From the NCBI RefSeq assembly GCF_937927635.1, contig NZ_CALBRW010000004.1:12188-76187 (forward strand): DNA of 64,000 nucleotides. The letters are read 5' to 3'. The DNA comes from an uncultured Microbacterium sp. GTDB taxonomy: Bacteria > Actinomycetota > Actinomycetes > Actinomycetales > Microbacteriaceae. Shown here piece after piece: positions 7,361-16,051 of this stretch. Positions within the stretch are counted from its first letter, which is position 1; each line of letters opens with the position of its first letter. Both the position numbers and the translations under genes were made by a program. The notes under the pieces were generated by a model, which saw nothing but the letters and a program-made list of their open reading frames with translations, had not been told where the DNA came from and made no database searches.

Positions 7361-8290
7361 TCAGCGCACGACCGGGACGGTCGGCGCGGACACGTCGTAG
7401 GTGCGCCCGCCGGGTGCGCCCTTCATGAGTGCGACCAGCACGACCGCCTTCTGCGCCGACTCGTCGGCGCTCCCCCAGACGATGGTCCGGCCGTCCTGGA
7501 GGGTGAGCGTGACGTCGTCGCCCGACGTCGCGCCGACCTGCTTCAGCTCGCCGCGCAGATCGGCGGGCAGCGAGCGGACCACGAGGCCCGCGCTGCGGAA
7601 CGCCGCGCCGTCGGTGCCGCCGTCGATGCTCAGCACCGGCTGCCCGTCGGGCTTCTTCTCGGTGGTGGCCAGCACGACGCCGGCCGCATCGACGAGCGAG
7701 TATCCGGCATCCGAGGGGATCACGCCGACCGGCGTGCGCTCGACGATGCGCACCAGCAGCTCATGCGGAGGACGGGCCTCCAGCGCATACGACTCGATGA
7801 TCGGGAACTGGGTCAGCGCGGACTTGACGGCGCTCTCGTCGATCAGCGCCAGCGGCGAGCCGATCTGCCCGCGCAGTGCCTGCTGCACCGCGGCGGCGTC
7901 CACCCCGCTCGCACCGGCGACCGTGATCTTCTCCACCGCGAACAGCGGGCTGTACGCGGCGACGACGCTGCCGAGGATCAGTGCGAGGACGGCGCCGATC
8001 GAGCACCACCAGACCAGCCTTCGACGACGCGAGCGCTGGGTGAATCGCCGGATCTCCGCCCGCAGCGCCCTGCGCCTGGCACGGGCCGCGCGCCACACGT
8101 CGCTGCTGCGCACGGGGGAATCGACGCCGGCATCCGTCGAACGGGCGCCCTCTGATGGGGCCTCCACGGCTGCGTCCGTCTTCGCATCCGGCTCCACCTC
8201 GCTCGCCCGGGCACGCCGTCCCGGCCGCGCCGCGTGCGCGACCTCAGCCGGTTCCTGCGCAGGAGCCGGGAGCGGAGCCGGACGACGCAT
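7361..8290 (-). CDS. ftsQ: Cell division protein FtsQ
   Basis: A 309-residue bitopic membrane protein. About 90 cytoplasmic residues, rich in Pro, Ala and Arg, precede one membrane helix (LVWWCSIGAVLALILGSVVAAY, about 92-113). Next come a POTRA domain (LFAVEKITVAGASGV to LVRIVERTPVGVIP) and the FtsQ domain. The protein links early and late divisome proteins. Codons and position (between murC and ftsZ) are standard. The ATG lies three bases after the murC stop. Confidence 0.93.
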   Translation of the reverse strand: MRRPAPLPAPAQEPAEVAHAARPGRRARASEVEPDAKTDAAVEAPSEGARSTDAGVDSPVRSSDVWRAARARRRALRAEIRRFTQRSRRRRLVWWCSIGAVLALILGSVVAAYSPLFAVEKITVAGASGVDAAAVQQALRGQIGSPLALIDESAVKSALTQFPIIESYALEARPPHELLVRIVERTPVGVIPSDAGYSLVDAAGVVLATTEKKPDGQPVLSIDGGTDGAAFRSAGLVVRSLPADLRGELKQVGATSGDDVTLTLQDGRTIVWGSADESAQKAVVLVALMKGAPGGRTYDVSAPTVPVVR

Positions 8291-8293
8291 GCC

Positions 8294-9694
8294 TCAGACC
8301 TCGGGCGTCTTCCGGAGCGAGTCCAGCACCTGCGGGATGATCTGGTAGACGTTGCCGCAGCCGAGCGTGACCACGACGTCGCCGTCGCGGGCGACCTGCG
8401 CGGTGTAGTCGGCGGCCTCCTGCCAGTCCGGCACGTAGTGCACATGCGAGGCGTCGGCGAAGGCGCCGCTGACCAGTTCGCCGGTCACGCCGGGCACCGG
8501 ATCCTCGCGGGCGCCGTACACGTCGAGCATGACCGTGTGGTCGGCCAGCTCCTCGAGCACCTGGGCGAACTCGCGGTACATCTGCTGCGTGCGGGAGTAG
8601 GTGTGCGGCTGCTGGATGGCGATGACCCGTCCCGTGCCCGCGATGCCGCGCATGGCCTCCAGCGCCGCGCGCACCTCGGTGGGATGGTGCGAGTAGTCGT
8701 CGTACACCTGCACCCCACGGGCCTCGCCGTGCAGTTCGAGGCGGCGCACGGTGCCGGCGAAGCCGCTGAGCGCCTGCACGGACTCGGACAGACCGTACCC
8801 CAGGGTCATCAGCACAGCCACGGCGCCGGCGGCGTTGATCGCGTTGTGCGCGCCGGGCACCGCCAGCTGCATCCGCACGCTCTCGCCGTCGCGGGTGAGG
8901 GTCGCGGCGACCGGCCCGGTGGTGTCGATGTCGGTGATGCGCAGGTCGGAGCCCTCCGCGCGGCCGAAGGTGATCACGGTGTCGTGCGCGAGATCGGCGT
9001 GCACGCGCAGCGCGCCCGGGTCGTCGCTGGAGATGACGACGGCCTCGGAGGCCTCGTTCCCGAAGCGCACGAAGGCGTCGTAGAACGCGTCCTCGTCGGC
9101 GTAGAAGTCGAGGTGGTCGGGGTCGACATTGGTGATCAGCGCCACCGAGGTGCGATACAGCAGGAACGTGCCGTCGGACTCGTCGGCCTCGATGACGAAC
9201 AGCTCGTCGGCCCCGGAGGAGCTGGACACGCCCAGCTGCTCGATGACGCCGCCGTTGACGAAGTTCGGGTCCGCGCCCAGCGCCTGCAGCGCGGTGACGA
9301 CCATCCCGGTGGAGGTGGTCTTGCCGTGAGCGCCGGCGATCGACACCAGCCGGTGCGCTCCGATCAGCCAGTGCAGCGCCTGCGAGCGATGGATCACATG
9401 CAGCCCGCGCTCCTTGGCCGCCAGGAACTCGGGGTTCTCCGGCCAGATCGCACCGGTGTGCACGACGGTGTCGGCATCGCCCAGGTAGGCGGCGTCGTGC
9501 CCGACATGCACGGTGGCACCGGCGGCCGCCAGAGCGCGCAGGTTGGCGCTGTCAGCCCGGTCGGAGCCGGAGACGCGGATGCCGGCATCCAGGAACATTC
9601 TGGCCAATCCGCTCATCCCGGAGCCGCCGATGCCGATGAAGTGCGCCGCGGTGATGGTCTCGGGGATGGGGAGGGTGAGGTCGGGTCTGATCAT
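8294..9694 (-). CDS. murC: UDP-N-acetylmuramate-L-alanine ligase MurC
   Basis: A 466-residue cytoplasmic ligase adding L-Ala to UDP-MurNAc with ATP. The Rossmann motif GIGGSGMSGLA is at residues 21-31 and the ATP loop GAHGKTT at 121-127; IEADESDGTF and the C-terminal YDDYSHHPTE motif follow. Length matches the family. It lies 12 bases downstream of murG and three upstream of ftsQ in the wall-precursor operon. Confidence 0.97.
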   Translation of the reverse strand: MIRPDLTLPIPETITAAHFIGIGGSGMSGLARMFLDAGIRVSGSDRADSANLRALAAAGATVHVGHDAAYLGDADTVVHTGAIWPENPEFLAAKERGLHVIHRSQALHWLIGAHRLVSIAGAHGKTTSTGMVVTALQALGADPNFVNGGVIEQLGVSSSSGADELFVIEADESDGTFLLYRTSVALITNVDPDHLDFYADEDAFYDAFVRFGNEASEAVVISSDDPGALRVHADLAHDTVITFGRAEGSDLRITDIDTTGPVAATLTRDGESVRMQLAVPGAHNAINAAGAVAVLMTLGYGLSESVQALSGFAGTVRRLELHGEARGVQVYDDYSHHPTEVRAALEAMRGIAGTGRVIAIQQPHTYSRTQQMYREFAQVLEELADHTVMLDVYGAREDPVPGVTGELVSGAFADASHVHYVPDWQEAADYTAQVARDGDVVVTLGCGNVYQIIPQVLDSLRKTPEV

Positions 9695-9706
9695 GTCGGA
9701 ATCAGT

Positions 9707-10780
9707 CTACTTTTCCGCCAGCGCACGATCGATGAGGGCCACGACGTTCTCGGCGCCCGTGCGGGTGCCCACGCGGGCTGCGGCCTCGGTCATCCGGGCG
9801 ATGCGCGCGCGATCGTGCAGCAGCGGGATCACGCGCTCGCGCACGACGTCACCGCTGAACGTCTCGTCGTCCAGCAGCTCGGCGGCGCCCGCCTCGACGG
9901 CGGATGCCGCGTTGAGCCGCTGCTCGCCGTTGCCGACGGAGTACGGCACGTACAGCGCGGGCATCCCCAGTGCGCTGATCTCGCTGACCGTGGCGGAGCC
10001 GGAGCGCGACACGACCAGGTCCGCCAGGGCGAACGCCAGGTCCATCCGGTCGACGTAGCGGCGCATCGCGTAGCCGGGCGACTGCGGGTCCGCCAGCTCG
10101 CTGCGCTCCCCCGTGACGTGCAGCAGCTGCCAGCCGGCATCCAGCACGTCCCGCCAGGAGTCCGCGAAGGCGCGGTTCAGGCGCACGGCGCCCAGCGAGC
10201 CGCCGAACACCAGCAGCACCGGACGGTCGGCGTCCAGTCCGAACGCCGCCGCGGCTTCGGCGCGGAGGTCCGCGCGGTCCAGGTCGACGATCTCGCGGCG
10301 CAGCGGCATCCCGACCGTCTCACCCCGGCGCAACGGCGTGCCGTCGAAGGCCACGCCGACGGCGGCCGCGCGGCGCGCGCCCAGCACATTCGCGAGCCCC
10401 GGCCTGGCGTTGGCCTCGTGCACGACGTAGGGGATGCGCTCGCGGCGCGCGGCGATGTACGCGGGTGCCGACGCGTACCCGCCGAAGCCGACCACCACGT
10501 CCACACGACGCCGGCGGATGTGCTCGCGGACCTGGGCCACGGCACGGCGGAACCGCCAGGGGAACGCGAGCGCCGCGCGGTTCGGACGCCGTGGGAAGGG
10601 CACCTTGTCGACGATGAGCAGCTCGTAGCCTCGGGCGGGCACGAGCCTGTGCTCCAGGCCCTCCTTCGTGCCCAGCACGAGCACGGAGTCGCCTGAGCGC
10701 TCGCGCAGCAGATCGGCGACGGCGAGCAGCGGATTGACATGGCCGGCGGTGCCACCGCCGGCCAGGAGGTACGTGGTCAC
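9707..10780 (-). CDS. murG: Lipid II synthase MurG
   Basis: A 357-residue GT28 glycosyltransferase that transfers GlcNAc from UDP-GlcNAc to lipid I on the inner membrane face. The N-terminal GGGTAGHVNPLLA motif is at residues 8-20, the second domain starts at VLLVFGGSLGAVRLN, and the UDP-GlcNAc region SRSGSATVSEISALGMPAL is intact. The GTG start overlaps the ftsW stop by four bases (GTGA), implying coupling to the lipid II polymerase gene. Confidence 0.97.
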   Translation of the reverse strand: MTTYLLAGGGTAGHVNPLLAVADLLRERSGDSVLVLGTKEGLEHRLVPARGYELLIVDKVPFPRRPNRAALAFPWRFRRAVAQVREHIRRRRVDVVVGFGGYASAPAYIAARRERIPYVVHEANARPGLANVLGARRAAAVGVAFDGTPLRRGETVGMPLRREIVDLDRADLRAEAAAAFGLDADRPVLLVFGGSLGAVRLNRAFADSWRDVLDAGWQLLHVTGERSELADPQSPGYAMRRYVDRMDLAFALADLVVSRSGSATVSEISALGMPALYVPYSVGNGEQRLNAASAVEAGAAELLDDETFSGDVVRERVIPLLHDRARIARMTEAAARVGTRTGAENVVALIDRALAEK

Positions 10781-11991
10781 CTGGTGACCTTACCCGTTCG
10801 GGCTGCAGGGACGCCCTTGCGCGTGGCGGGGATCGTGCGCGCGAACGCCAGCAGCACGCCGCACGCCATCATCGCCGACAGCAGCGAGGTGCCGCCCTGC
10901 GACATGAACGGCAGCGGGACGCCCATCACCGGGAAGATGCGCAGGACCACGCCGATGTTGAACAGCGCCTGCCCGATGATCCACACCACGATGCCGCCGG
11001 CGGCGATGCGGATGAACGGGTCGTCGGTCTTGCGGATCACGTGGAAGACGCCCACCGCGAAGACCGCGAACAGCACGAGCACCAGCAGGCAGCCCAGCAG
11101 CCCGAGCTCCTCGCCGATGATGGCGAAGATGAAGTCGTTGGAGGCGGCGGGGAGCCAGTACTTCTCCTGCGAGTTGCCGAGCCCCACGCCGAAGATCCCG
11201 CCGTTGGCCATTCCCCACATGCCGTGCACAGCCTGGTAGCAGCCGTTGGACGGGTCGCACGCGGCCGGGTTGAAGGCGGACAGGATGCGGCTCATCCGGT
11301 TCTTGCTGGTGAATGCGAAGCCCGCCACGAGGACCACGCCCAGCAGCAGCGGAAGGATGAACATCCGCAGCTTGGCGCCCGAGAAGAACAGGCATCCCAT
11401 CACGACCATCACCAGCACCATCACGGTGCCCAGGTCGTCGCCGGCGATCACCGTGCCGATGGCGAGCCCCGCGACCGGCACGACGGGGATGAACACCTGG
11501 TGCCAGGTGCCGAGCTTGGCCTGCTTGCGCATGAGCACGAACGCGATCCACAGCGCCAGGGCGAGCTTGAGGAACTCGGAGGGCTGCAGCTGCACGCCGC
11601 CGATCCTCACCCAGTTCGTGTTGCCGTACGAGGACACGCTCAGCGCCGGGATGAACACCAGCAGCTGGAACGCGATGGCACCCAGCAGCACCGGCCAGGC
11701 CATCCTCTGGAAGAACCGCACCGGCAGCCTGCTGATCACGTACATCAGCGGAATGCCGATGACCGCGAACGTCCCCTGCCGCAGTGCCGCATCCAGCGGC
11801 CCCTTCGGGTTCGCGCTGGTCGCGGAGAGCACCATCACCACGCCGAAGATGGTCAGCAGAACCGCCGTGGACGCGATCATCACGAACTCGGTCGACGGCA
11901 CCGTGAACAGGCGCCCCAACGAGACGCGCGCGGCGAGTCCGCCGCCCGAGGCGGCGCTGTCAGTGCGTGGCGGGCGAGCCGTCTGGGTCAT
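10777..11991 (-). CDS. ftsW: FtsW lipid II polymerase (SEDS family)
   Basis: A 404-residue SEDS glycosyltransferase that polymerises septal peptidoglycan with its partner FtsI. About ten membrane helices are visible. Conserved pieces include NWVRIGGVQLQPSEFLKLALALW (the start of the catalytic loop), GDDLGTVMVL and FPVMGVPLPFMSQGGTSLL near the C terminus. I chose MTQTARPPRTD as start; it overlaps the murD 3' end by 32 bases. Longer in-frame versions lie wholly within murD and look non-coding. Confidence 0.95.
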   Translation of the reverse strand: MTQTARPPRTDSAASGGGLAARVSLGRLFTVPSTEFVMIASTAVLLTIFGVVMVLSATSANPKGPLDAALRQGTFAVIGIPLMYVISRLPVRFFQRMAWPVLLGAIAFQLLVFIPALSVSSYGNTNWVRIGGVQLQPSEFLKLALALWIAFVLMRKQAKLGTWHQVFIPVVPVAGLAIGTVIAGDDLGTVMVLVMVVMGCLFFSGAKLRMFILPLLLGVVLVAGFAFTSKNRMSRILSAFNPAACDPSNGCYQAVHGMWGMANGGIFGVGLGNSQEKYWLPAASNDFIFAIIGEELGLLGCLLVLVLFAVFAVGVFHVIRKTDDPFIRIAAGGIVVWIIGQALFNIGVVLRIFPVMGVPLPFMSQGGTSLLSAMMACGVLLAFARTIPATRKGVPAARTGKVTR

Positions 11992-13498
11992 CAGCGCTCC
12001 CCCGTTCGATCCATGCGCGCACCGCCGCGGCGAAGCGCTCTCCCCGGTCCGCGTAGCTGCGGAACTGGTCGAAGGATGCCGCGGCGGGGGCCAGCAGAAC
12101 CGTGCCCTCGCCATCGATCATCCCTGCGGCGAGCTCCACCACGCGATCCATGACCTCTCCAGTGTCGGCGGGGACGACCTCGGCGACCGGCACGTGCGGC
12201 GCGTGTCGCCGGAATGCCGAGAGCACCGGCTCGCGATCCGCACCGATCACCACGGCGGCGCTCGCGGTGGAGCCGGCGTGCTCGACCAGGTCGCCGAGGG
12301 CGACGCCCTTCAGATCGCCGCCGACGATCCAGACCGCGCCGGGGTACGCCCGCAGCGACGAGGCGGCGGCGTGCGGGTTGGTCGCCTTGGAGTCGTCCAC
12401 CCAGCGGATGCCGCGGTGCTCCGCCACGATCTGGATGCGGTGCGCGTCCATCGTGAAGGTCTGCAGCGCGTCGTGGATGTCGGCGGGTGAGGTGCCCAAT
12501 GAGCGTGCCAGCGCGGAGGCCGCCAGGATGTTCTGCACGATGTGGGGGGCCGACAGGCCGACGGAGGCCAGCTCGGCGACGGTGGTCAGCTCCAGCGCGC
12601 TGTGCCGGCGGTCGTCGTGGAACGCGCGGTCGACGAGGATGCCGTCGACCACGCCCACGTCGCTGGGTCCTGGCGTGCCGAGGTCGAAGCCGATGGCGCG
12701 CGCGCCCTCGATGACGTCGGCCTCCTCGACCATGCGCAGCGTGGCCTCGTCGGACTTGTTGTACACGCAGGCGACCCTGGTGTTGCGGTACACGAACGCC
12801 TTGGCGGCCCGGTAGGCCTCGGCGCTGCCGTGCCAGACCAGGTGATCGTCGGCGAGGTTCAGGCAGCTGGCGGCGTGCGGGACGAGCTGCCCCGCCGGCG
12901 CGGACCGCCCCAGGTACCAGAGCTGGTGGCTGGAGAGCTCGACGACCAGGACGTCGAACCCGCCGGGGTCGCGGACGGCGTCCAGCACGGGGATGCCGAT
13001 GTTGCCGCACGGCGCCGCGCGCAGCCCGCCGGCGGTGAGGAACGACGCGGTCAGCTCGGTTGTGGTGGTCTTGCCGTTCGTGCCGGTGATCAGCACCCAT
13101 TCGGCGGGCGTGCCGTCGGCGCGCACGACCTTGTCTCGCACGCGCCAGGCCAGCTCCACATCGCCCCAGAGCGCGATGCCCTGCTGGATCGTCCACTCGA
13201 TCAGCGGATGCGTGGGGGGGAAGCCCGGCGAGGCGATGACCACCTCGGGCGCGAACTCGCGGAGCGCATCGGGCACCTCCGCCAGCGAGCCCAGCTCGAG
13301 GCGCGCGCCGATGACGGGGATCAGCCGCGCGTACTCCTCCTTCGCGCTCTCGGAGAGCACGAGCACTTCGGCGCCCAGTTCGGTGAGCGTGTCCGCGGTC
13401 GAGAAGCCGGTCACGGACAGACCCAGCACGGCGACGCGCAGGCCCTTCCAGTCCGCGTGCCAGCTGGTGAGCGCGTCGAGTCGTTCAGTGATCTCCAT
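11960..13498 (-). CDS. murD: UDP-N-acetylmuramoylalanine-D-glutamate ligase MurD
   Basis: A 512-residue Mur ligase adding D-Glu to UDP-MurNAc-L-Ala. ITGTNGKTTTTEL carries the ATP loop at residues 139-145; ELSSHQLWYL, DDSKATNPHAA (carbamylated-Lys region) and GGDLKG are typical. The C terminus has a short Asp/Ser-rich extension after the last conserved element, which is where ftsW begins. It lies three bases after the mraY stop. Confidence 0.96.
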   Translation of the reverse strand: MEITERLDALTSWHADWKGLRVAVLGLSVTGFSTADTLTELGAEVLVLSESAKEEYARLIPVIGARLELGSLAEVPDALREFAPEVVIASPGFPPTHPLIEWTIQQGIALWGDVELAWRVRDKVVRADGTPAEWVLITGTNGKTTTTELTASFLTAGGLRAAPCGNIGIPVLDAVRDPGGFDVLVVELSSHQLWYLGRSAPAGQLVPHAASCLNLADDHLVWHGSAEAYRAAKAFVYRNTRVACVYNKSDEATLRMVEEADVIEGARAIGFDLGTPGPSDVGVVDGILVDRAFHDDRRHSALELTTVAELASVGLSAPHIVQNILAASALARSLGTSPADIHDALQTFTMDAHRIQIVAEHRGIRWVDDSKATNPHAAASSLRAYPGAVWIVGGDLKGVALGDLVEHAGSTASAAVVIGADREPVLSAFRRHAPHVPVAEVVPADTGEVMDRVVELAAGMIDGEGTVLLAPAAASFDQFRSYADRGERFAAAVRAWIERGSADDPDGSPATH

Positions 13499-13501
13499 GG
13501 C

Positions 13502-14611
13502 TCAGCCCGCCGTCGCCTGAGCGAACCAGTCGACGTAGAACAGCCCGACAGCGGATGCGGCCAGCAGCCCCGCGATGATCCACAGCCGCACGACGATCGT
13601 GACCTCGGCCCAGCCGCGCATCTCCAGGTGGTGGTGGAAGGGGCTCATCAGGAACAGCCGCTTGCCCCCGGTGATCTTGAAGTACGCCCGCTGAAGGATG
13701 ACGGAGCCGGAGGACAGCACGAAGATGCCGGCGATGATCAGCAGCAGCAGCTCGGTGCGGGTCAGCACGGCCAGCGCCGTGATCACGCCGCCGATGGCCA
13801 TCGAGCCGACATCGCCCATGAACACCTTGGCCTTGGGCGCGTTCCACCACAGGAAGCCGATCAGTCCGCCGACGAACGCCGCGGCGACGATCGCGAGGTT
13901 GAGGGGTTCGCGCACCTCGTAGCAGCCGACGGCGTGGGCGCCCTCGCCCACGCAGAGCTGCTTGAACTGCCAGAACGCGATGAGCCCGTAGGAGCCCACC
14001 ACGAAGATGCCGGAGCCCGCGGCCAGCCCGTCCAGGCCGTCGGTGAGGTTGACGCTGTTGGAGGTCGCCACGCCGATCACGGCGATCCAGACGAGGTACA
14101 GGATCCAGCCCAGCACGGCGCCGAAGGCGAACAGGTTCAGCCAGGAGATGTCGCGGAACAGCGAGACGGAGCCGCTGGCCGGGAACTGGCCGAACTCGTT
14201 GGGGAAGTTCAGTCCGACGATCGCGAACGGCACCAGCACGAGCAGTTGCCCGACGATCTTGCGCCAGCCGGACAGGCCCAGGCTGCGCTGGCTGCGCACC
14301 TTCATGTAGTCGTCGATGAAGCCCACCGCGCCGAAGCCCACCATCAGCCACAGCACGAGGATGGCCGAGAGCCCGGGCGTCATGCCGCCGAAGAACGTGC
14401 CGGCGAAGTAGCCGACGATCGTGCCGAGGATGAAGATCACCCCGCCCATGGTGGGCGTGCCGCGCTTGGCCGCGTGACTGGGGTTGGCGATGTTCTCGGG
14501 CGTGCGGATCACCTGGCCCCAGCCGATGCGCCGGAAGCCCTTCAGGAACACCGGGGTCAGGAAGAGCGAGAAGGCGAGCGATATCGCGGTCGCCATAAGA
14601 AGGGACCTCAC
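13502..14611 (-). CDS. mraY: Phospho-MurNAc-pentapeptide translocase MraY
   Basis: A 369-residue multi-pass membrane enzyme that makes lipid I from UDP-MurNAc-pentapeptide and undecaprenyl phosphate. Signatures: KRGTPTMGGVIFI, FGAVGFIDDYMKV with the DD pair, NSVNLTDGLDGLAAG, VFMGDVGSMAIGG, and SPFHHHLEMRGW with the HHH motif. The GTG start overlaps the murF stop by four bases (GTGA); an ATG five codons later is an alternative. Ten or so hydrophobic segments fit the family. Confidence 0.97.
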   Translation of the reverse strand: MRSLLMATAISLAFSLFLTPVFLKGFRRIGWGQVIRTPENIANPSHAAKRGTPTMGGVIFILGTIVGYFAGTFFGGMTPGLSAILVLWLMVGFGAVGFIDDYMKVRSQRSLGLSGWRKIVGQLLVLVPFAIVGLNFPNEFGQFPASGSVSLFRDISWLNLFAFGAVLGWILYLVWIAVIGVATSNSVNLTDGLDGLAAGSGIFVVGSYGLIAFWQFKQLCVGEGAHAVGCYEVREPLNLAIVAAAFVGGLIGFLWWNAPKAKVFMGDVGSMAIGGVITALAVLTRTELLLLIIAGIFVLSSGSVILQRAYFKITGGKRLFLMSPFHHHLEMRGWAEVTIVVRLWIIAGLLAASAVGLFYVDWFAQATAG

Positions 14612-16020
14612 GAGAACAATTCTCCCAGACGATCGCCGAGATGCCGGAGCCCGACGGAGTTCGACGACTTCACGAGCACGCGGTCGCCGTCGCGCAGCTC
14701 GCCGCGCAGGTACTCGAAGGCGGCATCCTGATCGAGGATGTGCACGGCCTCACTGTCCCACGAGCCCTCGCCGACGACGGCCAGGTACAGCCTGCGGGCC
14801 TCGGCCCCCACGACGACGATGCGCTGGATGTTCAGGCGCACGGCCAGCAGCCCGATCTTGTCGTGCTCCTCGCCCGAGGCCTCCCCCAGCTCGCTCATCG
14901 CGCCGAGCACCGCGACGGTGCGCTCCCCCGGGCCCGTGATCTGCGCGAGCGTGCGCAGGGCGGCGGCCATGGAGTCGGGACTGGCGTTGTACGCGTCGTT
15001 GATGATGCGCACGTGCTCGTTGCCCATCGGCTGCATGCGCCAGCGCTCGGCGACCTGGACGGTCTCGAGCCTCGCGATCGATGAGGCGACGGGCACCCCC
15101 AGCACGCTCGCCGCGGAGATGGCCGCCAGCGCATTGGAGACGTGGTGCGCCCCCAGCACCTGCAGATGCAGCGGGAGCCGCTCCGTCCCGTGCACGATGG
15201 TGCTCGTGGTGCCGGAGGCCGACACGACGAGATCTTCGGCGCGTACATCGGCGATGGGCGACTGGCCGAAGCCCACCACTCTCAGTCCCCGCTCCGCGGC
15301 CAGCTCTCGCATGGCCCACACCCGCGGGTCGTCGGTGTTCAGCACCGCTGCACCGCCGGCCCGCGCGACCTGCACGAGCTCGGACTTCGCCTTGGCCGTG
15401 GCCTCGATTCCGCCGAACCCGCCGGCGTGCGCCATGCCCACCATCAGCACGACGGCCACATCCGGCTCGACGAGTCCGGCGAGGCGGGCGATGCTGCCGG
15501 GCCCCGCGGCGCCGAACTCGCTGACGAGATAGCGGGTGGAGTCTGTCACGCGCAGCATGGTCAGCGGGGCGCCGACCTCGTTGTTGTAGGAACGGACGGG
15601 CGCGACGGTCTCGCCCTCGTCCTGCAGGATGCGCGCCAGCATGTTCTTCGTGGTGGTCTTGCCGTTGGAGCCGGTGATCCCGACGATCCTCAGCTCTCCG
15701 GCATCCCGCACGCGTGCGACCACCGCACGGGCGAGGTCGGCGAGAGCCTGCACGGCATCCGCGACGACGATCTGGGACACGGCTGCATCGACGACGTGCT
15801 CGACGATCGCCAGGGTCGCGCCGTTCGCGACGGCCGCGTCGACGAACAGATGCCCATCGGTGGTCTCGCCGGGCTTCGCCACGAAGATCGACCCGTCCGT
15901 CATCTCCCGGGAATCCGTGTCCACCGATCCCGAGACCACGGTCTGCGGCGAATCCGCGCCTGCGAGGTGCAGTTCACCACCGAGGATCTCGGCGACCTGT
16001 GCGAGCGACAGCGCGATCAT
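14608..16020 (-). CDS. murF: UDP-MurNAc-tripeptide-D-Ala-D-Ala ligase MurF
   Basis: A 470-residue Mur ligase that adds D-Ala-D-Ala. The ATP loop GSNGKTT is at residues 117-123; SYNNEVGAPLTML, IINDAYNASPDSMAAAL and VLVKSSNSVGL are MurF-specific. It follows ftsI after 31 bases with no murE in between, so the substrate tripeptide must be made by an enzyme encoded elsewhere. This is notable because murE usually occupies that slot. Confidence 0.96.
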   Translation of the reverse strand: MIALSLAQVAEILGGELHLAGADSPQTVVSGSVDTDSREMTDGSIFVAKPGETTDGHLFVDAAVANGATLAIVEHVVDAAVSQIVVADAVQALADLARAVVARVRDAGELRIVGITGSNGKTTTKNMLARILQDEGETVAPVRSYNNEVGAPLTMLRVTDSTRYLVSEFGAAGPGSIARLAGLVEPDVAVVLMVGMAHAGGFGGIEATAKAKSELVQVARAGGAAVLNTDDPRVWAMRELAAERGLRVVGFGQSPIADVRAEDLVVSASGTTSTIVHGTERLPLHLQVLGAHHVSNALAAISAASVLGVPVASSIARLETVQVAERWRMQPMGNEHVRIINDAYNASPDSMAAALRTLAQITGPGERTVAVLGAMSELGEASGEEHDKIGLLAVRLNIQRIVVVGAEARRLYLAVVGEGSWDSEAVHILDQDAAFEYLRGELRDGDRVLVKSSNSVGLRHLGDRLGELFS

Positions 16021-16051
16021 AGATCTTTCTTCCTGCGCGGCCAGCGGCCGG

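Noticed and set aside
8234..10696. 820-codon plus-strand open frame opposite murC and murG
   Set aside because: Antisense shadow of two clear Mur enzymes; no motif or start signal.
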